From CAYVAP01 sp964521065 (GTDB lineage Bacteria > Bacteroidota > Bacteroidia > J057): a stretch of 7,239 nucleotides of DNA. Within the stretch, counting starts at the first letter, position 1; each line of letters opens with the position of its first letter. The notes beneath the pieces were generated by a model. It did no database searches. It was not told where the DNA came from and was given only the letters and a program-made list of their open reading frames with translations. The DNA lies in assembly GCA_964521065.1 (NCBI GenBank), contig CAZFPQ010000325.1, positions 1-7,239 of the forward strand, given 5' to 3'. The position numbers and the translations under genes were made by a program. Positions 1-6,515 of this stretch are shown here, piece after piece.

Positions 1-107
1 TGGTCTGTGGCCACTGTATCCAATGCGGTAGCAATGATTTGGAAAGGATCAGTCCAAGCCAATCCAGTTCGTTTTAGGCCATAGTCGATGGCAAGGATGC
101 GGGGCAT
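1..107 (-). CDS. ruvX: RuvX/YqgF family putative pre-16S rRNA nuclease, N-terminal 35 residues (runs off the left edge)
   Basis: Reading the minus strand from an ATG at 105-107 gives MPRILAIDYGLKRTG, then LAWTDPFQIIATALDTVATD up to the window edge. This is the N-terminal signature of the RuvX/YqgF family: a beta strand ending in a D-Y-G motif whose Asp (residue 8) is the expected metal-binding catalytic residue, then K-R-T-G, then T-D-P and I-I-A. Family members have an RNase H-like fold, are usually about 135-150 residues long, act in the cytoplasm and are implicated in trimming the 5' end of pre-16S rRNA; an older name is Holliday junction resolvase-like protein. Only about a quarter of the gene is present. 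The start is well placed, because the family begins two or three residues before the first strand. The gene follows the large surface-protein gene after a 107-base gap that holds a terminator, so it is probably transcribed separately. Family assignment is strong; the exact role is known from homologues only. Confidence 0.88.
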   Translation of the reverse strand, partial: MPRILAIDYGLKRTGLAWTDPFQIIATALDTVATD

Positions 108-123
108 AGGGAAGGATTTGGGA

Positions 124-131
124 CAAAGATA
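124..131 (-). promoter_or_regulatory. Possible Bacteroidota -7 promoter element for ruvX
   Basis: The minus strand reads TATCTTTG here, an exact match to the Bacteroidota -7 consensus TAnnTTTG. It lies 16 bases before the ruvX ATG, which would put transcription start about 5-7 bases after the element and give a leader of only about 10 bases. No convincing TTTG or TTG -33 box sits 19-23 bases upstream; the nearest candidate is TTAG at 155-158 with a 23-base spacer, and that region is occupied by the terminator hairpin. The element could also be a chance match inside the T-rich terminator tail. Confidence 0.35.
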
Positions 132-167
132 AGAAAGCCGACGTCAGAATGCATCTAACGTCGGCTT
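125..167 (-). terminator. Intrinsic terminator of the large T9SS-protein gene
   Basis: AAGCCGACGT (135-144) and ACGTCGGCTT (158-167) form a perfect 10-bp stem around a 13-base loop; three more pairs (146-148 with 154-156) can form inside the loop. On the minus strand the stem is followed by TTTCTTATCTTT, a T-rich tail typical of a rho-independent terminator. It starts 47 bases past the stop codon of the large gene at 215-217. In the plus direction the hairpin is followed by only a short mixed A/T run, and no plus-strand gene is present to need it. Confidence 0.75.
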
Positions 168-214
168 ATTAACAATTGATTTTAGGTGATCCTACAATGG
201 AAGTGCACCAGGAA

Positions 215-3200
215 TTACCTCACCTGAATTCGCTTCATGCCTTGTTGATGCTGACCATTGATTCGGACCAGGTAGATCCCTTCAGCGGCATTTTCAAGGT
301 CAATGAATTGACGGAAGCTACCTCCGGCATGACTACGCTGCAGGGTCCATACGCTGCGACCGCTTGCATCAGTCACTTCGATCTGGAATTCGTCAGCAGG
401 AAGGTTTTCTGCTTCTAATGTGAAGCTTCCTTCACTTGGATTAGGGAACAGAGACAGTCCTTGCTGGAAAATATTCTCGTCCAAACTGGTTGGCACATTT
501 TCAACCAAAAATTGAATGGTATCTGAGCCACAGTCATTGGTCACAATCAGGGTCACAGGATAGCTGCCACCAGTAGGGTAGGCATAGCTTGGGTTTTTAT
601 CCGTGCTGCTTCCAACACCATCTCCAAAAGTCCACATGTAGGTCAATGAGTCTGGTGTAGAGTTGTTAGAGAAGTTCACGGTACTCGAACCAGGTGTGAT
701 GCTGAATGAAGCATCTGCTACTGGATTAGGCGTCACGGTTATATCTACGGTGTCAGTCCCTGCACAACCATTGGCATCGGAAACAACCACCGAATAGGTT
801 CCTGTACTGTCTACCACGATGCTCTGTCCAAGATCTCCTGTATTCCAATCGTAGCTGCTACCAGGGTTGCCGGCATCCAGGGTCTCTGTCCCACAAATGC
901 TCCGGTCTAAACCAAGATCGACCATGGGCGGATTAGCCTGCTGGATGAGTACGGTATCGGTCCCTACGCAGCCATCAGCATTAGTGACGACCACTGAAAT
1001 GGTATCCACGCCACTGAGTGGAGGCATGACGTCTATACTTTGGGTATTGTCACCCGTATTCCAATCAAACATGGCACCCATACCCGCATCCAGTGAAATT
1101 ACGTCACATGAGCTCTGATCGGGACCTAAGTCTACTATCGGATTCGGAAGGATATCAATGACGATGGTATCCCTAGCTGTACACCCATCCTTGGTGACCG
1201 TAACAAAGTAGTTACCACTTTGGAAGGCGGTGAATTGGGTCTGAAAACGATCTTGGTTGGTGGGGTTGGGGCCTAACCAGAAATAGGTAGCTCCCGCGAC
1301 TGAGTCAACAGTCATGACCAAACTGTCACAAGCAGAAGAGTCCATGGTAGCCACAGCATCTGGTGACTCGGTGATGAAGATTACCACCGTATCTCGGTCA
1401 GTACAGCCGGCCGCATTTTCTACCTCTACCACATATACTCCGCTGGTATCAACAGTAAGCATAGGGGTATTGATGGCGGGATTATCGTTCCAGATATATG
1501 AGATTGCCGTAGGATTGGTGGCGTCTAACTCATATCCTTCACACTCTACTCCGTCAAAGCCCAGGTTGACAGAGATGGGGGGTTGTAGAACCGCGCTGGC
1601 AGGAACTCGTCCGCTAGGACAACCCAAAACTTCAACCTCCCAATCATAGAAGAAGTCATAGACGATGGTTTGCCCAATGGCATTACTCTTGATGGTGACC
1701 ACGTCTTCAAGGACGTATGGGAAGTTTGCTCCAGAGAAGTTGCGATAAAGTCCTCCTCCTCCAGCAAGGCTAGTACCCGTAGCCGTAATGTCATAATCCA
1801 ATCCCGGCTCAATATACCATTCCAGCGCTAGGGTAGTATCTGGTACTGTGCCTCCGAAGTTGAAACTGGTATTGATTAGGGTGGTACCACCGGCATCCTC
1901 CAAATTGACGATGATGGTGCCAGGGCCACTGGCATAGACCCTCACCGACTTGAGAATCATGGTCTGAAGGACATCAAATTTAAGACCGCTGTTGAATAGG
2001 GTGGTATGAGAGCCTAATCCAAATGTATTGGAGTTGGGTCCGACCTCGTCAGAGGTAAGGGTGGCTCCCTGTGCGTAGAACGTAGTTGTCGTATTGATTA
2101 CGGGTGTCAGGACGGTATCTCCCCTTGCAATTACTCGTCCCCCGGTGAGGGCATTGGTCCAGATTACATCTGCTCCTCCGCCGTCCGCCGTAAGCGTCAG
2201 GATGGCATTACCGGCAGAGCAGAGTGTATCTCCTTCTACTGTCGGAGCAGGTGAAATAGAGCTGGCCAGTATGCTAACGGTGGCTGTATCATGGAAGAAG
2301 GTCGTATCGCCATTTTGTACGGTGTAGGCTATAAACTCATAGGTGCCTGCCTGACTAGGACCAAAATTCCCAAAGAAGTAGCTCAAGGTGTCATCTGGAG
2401 TGATGCTGCTCTGGAAAACTCCATTCAAGGTATCGTTTACTGGTCCATTGACCAAAATCTGTACAGGCACGTTGCTTTGGGCCACGTTTCCATAATTGGT
2501 CAAGGTCAAAGTCAGCTCTGCAGAATCGCCCAAGCAAACGGAAGCAGGGAAGGCGCTGATGCTAACGGCCCCTAAGTCAACGTCATTTCGATCAAAAATG
2601 ATGACGTCGTCAAAAGCAAACCCGTCATCTTGAGAGAATGCGTTGGCGCCAAAGGCAACCCTTAGCCGTACTTGGGGTTGGCCTCCCAGGCCTGTCAAGG
2701 CATTTTGAGTAAAGAGCCAATCACCACTGCCGTTTCCTGAGTTGGTACGGCCTGTCCAGCCAATTTGTTGGCCCCCAGGACCGCCGCTGATGGTATTGTC
2801 ATTGTACCAGTTGATCCCGGAACCCAAGGTGCCCACCAACTGCCAAGTTTGGCCATTGTCAATGGAAGACTGTAAGGCAGCACCATCCACACTGAATTCT
2901 GACTCATACCATACTGCCATCCGTATTTCTGGATTGCTGACATTGCTAAAGTCAAAGCATGGGCCCACGACAAAGGATCGTTCATTGGGGTTGTGAGTAG
3001 CCAAACCAAGTCCACCCGTTACCCAGGCACTGTCGCCACTGTTTGCGGAGTTGATCACGTCCTTATCTGGGGTTCCAAAGGCCCAAGAGTTATTGAGTCC
3101 TTCTGCTTCCCAAAAGTCGGGTCCATTTTCAAAATCTTGGATGTATGGGTAACTACTGATGGTGGGTACAGAGGTAGCACTGCTTAATACCGTATCGTTT

Positions 3201-6200
3201 ACGATGATGGTATCATTAGGCAAGGCTGTCCAGTAGTTGACCTCGTAGATATCTGGCAAGGCCAAGTTGGCTGTAGCCGTGAAGGTGTAGGTTACCGTAT
3301 CTCCTGGGTTAACCAAACCGTTGTAGGTTTCAGTTATAGGGAAGCCCCCATCCAACTGGAATGCTAGGTCAATGGAGCTAAATGGGGCCGAGCCTACATT
3401 GGTAAAGGTCACCGTGACTGTACTCATGCTGCTAAGCCCACAGCCTGACACAGGAGAAAGTATCTCTAATGCCTCAGCATCTTGGGGAGGTTTTTGGAAT
3501 ATTTCGAAGTTGTCAAAGGCAACCCCATCAGAAGTGAAGAAGCCATCTTCTCCAAAGACCACTCGGAATACCACTCCATCAACTCCACCAAGGCTACTGA
3601 TCTCATGCGTAGCCTTGACATAACCTCCAGAACTGGCTGCTCCTTGGCCACTCCAGCCATCGGTGGATCCACCGGGCGCTCCACCCAGGTTGGTCTGGTT
3701 ATACCAGTTGTCTGGATCGCCTACCATGCCGATGGTTTGCCAAGTCAGTCCACCATCTGTAGAAGATTGAAGAGCGGCTCCGTCTCCCGCTTCAGAATTC
3801 CACCAGATATCAAAACGTACGATTGGATCTGTCAGGGTAGTGAGGTCAAAGCAAGGACTCATGACAAATGATTGCTCCCCAGTCGCATAATTGCCTGTGC
3901 CCAATCCTCCGGTAACCCAAGCGTTGACTCCAGAGGCTGCACCGGTAATGATTGCCTTAGCCGGGGTACCAAAATCCCAGGTATTGGGAGCCGTTCCTAT
4001 AGACATGGAATCCCAGCCCCCTTTTCCTGCTTCGAAGCCTTGAAAGTAAGGATAGGTACTAATCGAGCTACCGAAGTTGATGATGGTGCGAATGCTGGTG
4101 TCATTAGCCGCTACCTGATCTGCTGGAGACTGCTGGGTAGTTACCACGACAATCTCGTGGGGGCCTGGCACAATTAAATTGGCCGTGGCATTAAAGACAT
4201 ATTCTACTGAATCGCCAGGGGCCAAGACGGCAGGTACACTTTCAAAGGGCGTAAAAGGACCTCCATCTACTTGAAATTGAGCCACAATGTTGTCCAAGGT
4301 ATCACTGCCAAAGTTCTTGATGAATACTGCTACGGGCTCTGCTGCACTAAGCTCACAGCTTTGGAGTGGCTGGGTAATCTCGTCCGCTAGGGCGTCAAAA
4401 GCAGGTGGTTCAAAAATATTGATGTCATCTATCGCCATGTCAGATCGGCTACCAAAGGCTGGAGGAATGGCCCTGAAAGTTAGCTTAATGGTGGCCCCAG
4501 CGTATGGACCTAAATCAAGGTCTACTCTGGTCCATGGGTCATTTGAGCTTGTTTGCTGCTGGCCGCTGAGAGAAAATATCGTCGTGCTAATGCCATTTTC
4601 TTCTACATCTACTTCTAGCGTTCCCATTTCATTGCCAAACATGTGGTAAAAGAAGCTCAGTTTGGGATTGCTTAAGGCAGAAAGGTCATAGCAAGGACTG
4701 GTGAGGGTATATTCAGGAAGTAGCCCAAAGAAGGGCGATTCATAATACATGTAGGTAGTTCCCCCTACGGTATTGTTCCCTGAGGGACCCGTAAAATTGG
4801 TGCCGGTGGGGCCGTTTTCTACGTACCAGCCTCCATTAAACGTACCTAGTACACGACTCCAACCAGGACCCATGGTGCCCGGACCCGTGAAGGGAGGGGC
4901 AATGAAGGTTTCGAAGTCTTCTACCAGAGGTGCGACTTGGGTGATTTGACTGATGATCTCAGTACTGGTGGTATCATTGATGGTAGCAAGGTCACCTGTA
5001 ACGGAGGTAAAAGCCTTAAAGGTGTAGCTGCCAGTTTGGGAAAGATCAAAAAATGGATCAAAGTTAACTACAGTAGTACCCAAGATGGGCAAGGATCCAG
5101 AGTTGAGTATGGTATCTTGGGTTTGCAGACCGTTTGGTCCATCTACTTCCAAGGTTAGGGTAACTGGATTCGTGCTCAGGTTAAGTACTTGAGAACCAAA
5201 GTTGGTGATTTCTACCGAAGCGGCCTCAGATAAGCCAAAACAGCCAGAATCTATTGGGGAGACGATGAGGGAAGCCCCCATGTCAATGGGCTGAGGTTGA
5301 TAAACAAATACGTCATCAATACCTATGTCACCGCCACCGCCGTTGCCCCGAAATACTCGAAACTCTACCTGAACGATGTTGCCAGCAAAGCCAGTGATGT
5401 CAATTTGTGCCTCTTCCCATGGGGCGAGGGCGCTGCCTTGCTGCTGACCTGAAATATCGAATACTTGAGTAGAGGTACCATTGTCGATGTCGTGAACCCA
5501 AACTTCCAAGGAGCCGATTTGTGGGCCAAACATGTGGTACCAAAAAGCCAATCGAGGGGTAGTACTGCCTCCAAGGTCAATACAGGGAGAGGTGAGCTGT
5601 AAAGAATCGCCTAAGGCTCCATTGGTGGTCTCTGCATACACAAAAATGTCATCGGTGGGAGTGTGGTCCTGGTCTGGGCCAGTTCCAACGGTGGTAGATT
5701 GGTTTCCGTCGTCTACCGACCAAGTTTGCAGGGTAGAGGACTGACGACTCCACTCATTGGCGAGGGTACCTGGGATTCCCGGGGTGAAAGAGGCAAAGGT
5801 TTCTACATAAGGTAGGCTTTGCAAAATGGGGGCTGGAATGGGGATGGGCCCCAATGTGTCGTTGGCATTATTCACATCCCCAGGAGCTTGGGTCCATACC
5901 CGGAGAGCATAGGTAGTGTTGCCAGCAGGAAAAACAACGGGAGTAGTAAAAGTGTAGGAACCGCTGGTGCCTGCGGCGAGGGCTGGAGCATTTTCTACCA
6001 CAGGCGTACCTCCATTTATGGAGTAAGCAACTGGAACGGTAGGGGATATGTTGGTTGTTCCAATGTTCTGATACTGTATCTGCAGCGGAAATCCATCCGT
6101 GAAGACACTACAGTCCAAATCAACCGGAATCACGCCGGATGCACGGGCGTCGGTCTGTGCCCAGACCGCCCCCAATCCTATCCAGAACGTGAGCATAAGG

Positions 6201-6217
6201 GTAAAAATTTGCTTCAT
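215..6217 (-). CDS. Giant (2000 aa) modular T9SS-exported surface protein with CARDB-like, MAM-like, Ig-like and PKD domains
   Basis: Intact gene from ATG at 6215-6217 to TAA at 215-217. The start is supported by a signal peptide directly after it (residues 1-20, cut expected after A-V-W-A before Q-T-D-A) and by an in-frame TAA five codons upstream of the ATG (6227-6229). Domain order by residue, boundaries approximate: CARDB-like 22-128, 312-424, 608-714, 912-1015 and 1212-1318; MAM/jelly-roll-like 133-307, 429-603, 720-908 and 1021-1209, each with an (S/G)-P-C-x-D-(L/F) motif and ending in D-(D/N)-x-x-(I/V)-(F/Y); an Ig-like domain 1323-1383 plus 1529-1548 interrupted by a beta-sandwich 1384-1528; four Ig-like repeats 1548-1828; PKD 1831-1905 with W-T-F-G-D-G; T9SS type A sorting domain 1911-2000 with L-F-P-N-P-S-E-G and G-I-Y-L-V-R-I. 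Known for these families: Sec export, then T9SS passage across the outer membrane with removal of the C-terminal domain, leaving the product secreted or anchored. I see no protease, glycosidase or other catalytic signature, so an adhesin or matrix role is inference. It appears to be a single-gene transcription unit with its own promoter and terminator. Confidence 0.95.
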   Translation of the reverse strand: MKQIFTLMLTFWIGLGAVWAQTDARASGVIPVDLDCSVFTDGFPLQIQYQNIGTTNISPTVPVAYSINGGTPVVENAPALAAGTSGSYTFTTPVVFPAGNTTYALRVWTQAPGDVNNANDTLGPIPIPAPILQSLPYVETFASFTPGIPGTLANEWSRQSSTLQTWSVDDGNQSTTVGTGPDQDHTPTDDIFVYAETTNGALGDSLQLTSPCIDLGGSTTPRLAFWYHMFGPQIGSLEVWVHDIDNGTSTQVFDISGQQQGSALAPWEEAQIDITGFAGNIVQVEFRVFRGNGGGGDIGIDDVFVYQPQPIDMGASLIVSPIDSGCFGLSEAASVEITNFGSQVLNLSTNPVTLTLEVDGPNGLQTQDTILNSGSLPILGTTVVNFDPFFDLSQTGSYTFKAFTSVTGDLATINDTTSTEIISQITQVAPLVEDFETFIAPPFTGPGTMGPGWSRVLGTFNGGWYVENGPTGTNFTGPSGNNTVGGTTYMYYESPFFGLLPEYTLTSPCYDLSALSNPKLSFFYHMFGNEMGTLEVDVEENGISTTIFSLSGQQQTSSNDPWTRVDLDLGPYAGATIKLTFRAIPPAFGSRSDMAIDDINIFEPPAFDALADEITQPLQSCELSAAEPVAVFIKNFGSDTLDNIVAQFQVDGGPFTPFESVPAVLAPGDSVEYVFNATANLIVPGPHEIVVVTTQQSPADQVAANDTSIRTIINFGSSISTYPYFQGFEAGKGGWDSMSIGTAPNTWDFGTPAKAIITGAASGVNAWVTGGLGTGNYATGEQSFVMSPCFDLTTLTDPIVRFDIWWNSEAGDGAALQSSTDGGLTWQTIGMVGDPDNWYNQTNLGGAPGGSTDGWSGQGAASSGGYVKATHEISSLGGVDGVVFRVVFGEDGFFTSDGVAFDNFEIFQKPPQDAEALEILSPVSGCGLSSMSTVTVTFTNVGSAPFSSIDLAFQLDGGFPITETYNGLVNPGDTVTYTFTATANLALPDIYEVNYWTALPNDTIIVNDTVLSSATSVPTISSYPYIQDFENGPDFWEAEGLNNSWAFGTPDKDVINSANSGDSAWVTGGLGLATHNPNERSFVVGPCFDFSNVSNPEIRMAVWYESEFSVDGAALQSSIDNGQTWQLVGTLGSGINWYNDNTISGGPGGQQIGWTGRTNSGNGSGDWLFTQNALTGLGGQPQVRLRVAFGANAFSQDDGFAFDDVIIFDRNDVDLGAVSISAFPASVCLGDSAELTLTLTNYGNVAQSNVPVQILVNGPVNDTLNGVFQSSITPDDTLSYFFGNFGPSQAGTYEFIAYTVQNGDTTFFHDTATVSILASSISPAPTVEGDTLCSAGNAILTLTADGGGADVIWTNALTGGRVIARGDTVLTPVINTTTTFYAQGATLTSDEVGPNSNTFGLGSHTTLFNSGLKFDVLQTMILKSVRVYASGPGTIIVNLEDAGGTTLINTSFNFGGTVPDTTLALEWYIEPGLDYDITATGTSLAGGGGLYRNFSGANFPYVLEDVVTIKSNAIGQTIVYDFFYDWEVEVLGCPSGRVPASAVLQPPISVNLGFDGVECEGYELDATNPTAISYIWNDNPAINTPMLTVDTSGVYVVEVENAAGCTDRDTVVIFITESPDAVATMDSSACDSLVMTVDSVAGATYFWLGPNPTNQDRFQTQFTAFQSGNYFVTVTKDGCTARDTIVIDILPNPIVDLGPDQSSCDVISLDAGMGAMFDWNTGDNTQSIDVMPPLSGVDTISVVVTNADGCVGTDTVLIQQANPPMVDLGLDRSICGTETLDAGNPGSSYDWNTGDLGQSIVVDSTGTYSVVVSDANGCAGTDTVDITVTPNPVADASFSITPGSSTVNFSNNSTPDSLTYMWTFGDGVGSSTDKNPSYAYPTGGSYPVTLIVTNDCGSDTIQFLVENVPTSLDENIFQQGLSLFPNPSEGSFTLEAENLPADEFQIEVTDASGRSVWTLQRSHAGGSFRQFIDLENAAEGIYLVRINGQHQQGMKRIQVR
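218..487 (-). other. T9SS type A C-terminal sorting domain (residues 1911-2000)
   Basis: The last 90 residues match the Por-secretion tail family. Visible landmarks are L-S-L-F-P-N-P-S-E-G (1921-1930), the central strand I-E-V-T-D-A-S-G-R (1946-1954), the G-I-Y-L-V-R-I strand (1980-1986) and a basic end, K-R-I-Q-V-R. In characterised Bacteroidota this domain directs folded cargo through the outer-membrane translocon and is then cleaved off. It indicates the organism carries a T9SS elsewhere in its genome. Confidence 0.93.
503..727 (-). other. PKD domain (residues 1831-1905)
   Basis: A single PKD-type beta-sandwich between the Ig-like repeats and the sorting domain. It carries the diagnostic W-T-F-G-D-G (1862-1867), then N-P-S-Y-A-Y and the strand P-V-T-L-I-V-T-N. 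PKD domains are common in Bacteroidota surface proteins as spacers or carbohydrate/protein-contact modules. It has one cysteine (1896), unlike the preceding repeats, which have two each. Confidence 0.85.
734..1576 (-). repeat. Four tandem Ig-like repeats, about 70 residues each (residues 1548-1828)
   Basis: Units lie at about residues 1548-1616, 1618-1689, 1692-1759 and 1764-1828. Each begins with a hydrophobic strand and a cysteine (units 3 and 4 share V-D-L-G-x-D and then L-D-A-G), has an aromatic core strand (Y-I-W, Y-F-W, F-D-W, Y-D-W), then G-x-Y-x-V or a similar strand, and ends with (D/N)-G-C or A-G-C followed by D-T-(V/I). Units 3 and 4 are the most alike and share D-W-N-T-G-D, pointing to a recent duplication of that pair. 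Such arrays usually act as stalks that hold distal domains away from the cell; that role is inferred here. Confidence 0.85.
1634..2068 (-). other. Beta-sandwich domain nested inside an Ig-like domain (residues 1384-1528)
   Basis: Before this segment the protein runs through most of an Ig_7-like domain (cysteine 1333, then I-W-T-N, G-G-R-V-I-A-R-G-D-T and T-T-T-T-F-Y-A-Q). After it comes the normal closing strand of such a domain (G-C-P-S-G-R-V-P-A-S-A-V, cysteine 1533). The inserted 145 residues contain G-L-K-F-D-V, S-V-R-V-Y-A, I-I-V-N-L-E-D-A-G, L-E-W-Y-I-E-P-G and Y-D-F-F-Y-D-W-E-V. This resembles a beta-sandwich that I recall in the same position in other Bacteroidota surface proteins. 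Function unknown; a binding module is possible. Confidence 0.65.
2264..6154 (-). repeat. Alternating CARDB-like / MAM-like module array (residues 22-1318)
   Basis: Nine modules alternate C-A-C-A-C-B-C-B-C. The CARDB-like units (C) start after a short linker; the last four begin with a cysteine motif such as S-G-C-x-L-S and have N-x-G-(S/N) about 15 residues later. The MAM-like units come in two subtypes. A (133-307 and 429-603) shares F-(W/F)-Y-H-M-F-G, S-G-Q-Q-Q and a (G/A)-I-D-D ending. B (720-908 and 1021-1209) shares W-x-F-G-T-P, W-V-T-G-G-L-G, D-G-A-A-L-Q-S-S, T-W-Q, N-W-Y-N and a (V/F)-A-F-D-(N/D) ending. The B units also resemble the choice-of-anchor J style of domain. The order suggests growth by duplication of C+A and C+B pairs. 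Confidence 0.8.
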
Positions 6218-6253
6218 ACTAGCCGCTTAGGGTTGTTCAAAAAAAGGTGCGAC

Positions 6254-6284
6254 TAAAATTAGTATCCCGAGCGCGAAAAACAAA
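6254..6284 (-). promoter_or_regulatory. Promoter of the large surface-protein gene (Bacteroidota type)
   Basis: On the minus strand TTTG (6281-6284) is followed by a 19-base spacer and TAATTTTA (6254-6261). This fits the Bacteroidota consensus TTTG, 19-21 bases, TAnnTTTG, with one mismatch at the final base. It predicts transcription start near 6248 and a leader of about 30 bases. No Shine-Dalgarno-like purine run precedes the ATG, which is usual in this phylum. Confidence 0.55.
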
Positions 6285-6304
6285 CCCAGAAGCCCGTCTC
6301 AAGT

Positions 6305-6320
6305 CCCTTTTACGTAAGGG
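6305..6320. promoter_or_regulatory. Small palindromic site upstream of the promoter
   Basis: CCCTT (6305-6309) and AAGGG (6316-6320) are inverted around TTACGT; the sequence also contains the perfect palindrome TTACGTAA (6310-6317). It lies about 20 bases upstream of the -33 box, where an activator could bind. There is no experimental or family evidence for a bound regulator. Confidence 0.25.
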
Positions 6321-6441
6321 GCAAAACCTCAAACAGGACTAAATCCAATTTATTCGAACTTGAGGATTTCTCAATAGATCAAATAAAATTCGATTTGCCT
6401 CAAAATTGTTTTATGATTTTTCCTTCAAGTGTTACCGCCCA

Positions 6442-6473
6442 GGTACTTTCCTGCTTAGGAACAGGAAAAAACC
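6442..6473. other. Hairpin-forming inverted repeat of unknown role
   Basis: TTTCCTG (6447-6453) and CAGGAAA (6462-6468) pair perfectly across an 8-base loop, and GGT (6442-6444) with ACC (6471-6473) can add an outer stem across a small internal loop. On the minus strand the stem is preceded, not followed, by a T run, so it does not look like a terminator for the kinase gene. It could be an operator or a remnant of a transcribed structure. Confidence 0.35.
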
Positions 6474-6515
6474 AACATGTAAATTTTGCCACGATATATC
6501 ATGCCAGATCAAGGA

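Noticed and set aside
182..230. AGGTGA/TCACCT inverted repeat around the stop codon of the giant gene as a terminator
   Set aside because: Only 6 bp around a loop of about 30 bases with no T tract; the 10-bp hairpin at 135-167 is a much better terminator.
734..1576. Repeated segments as a CRISPR array or DNA satellite
   Set aside because: The similarity is at protein level with unit length about 70 codons and diverged DNA; there are no short identical repeats with unique spacers.
3482..3871. Long plus-strand ORFs opposite the giant gene (also 5819-6256, 4287-4649, 1314-1649)
   Set aside because: Their translations are low-complexity Ser/Pro/Thr-rich or unstructured and match no family; they are antisense shadows of an intact 2000-codon gene whose domains are unmistakable.
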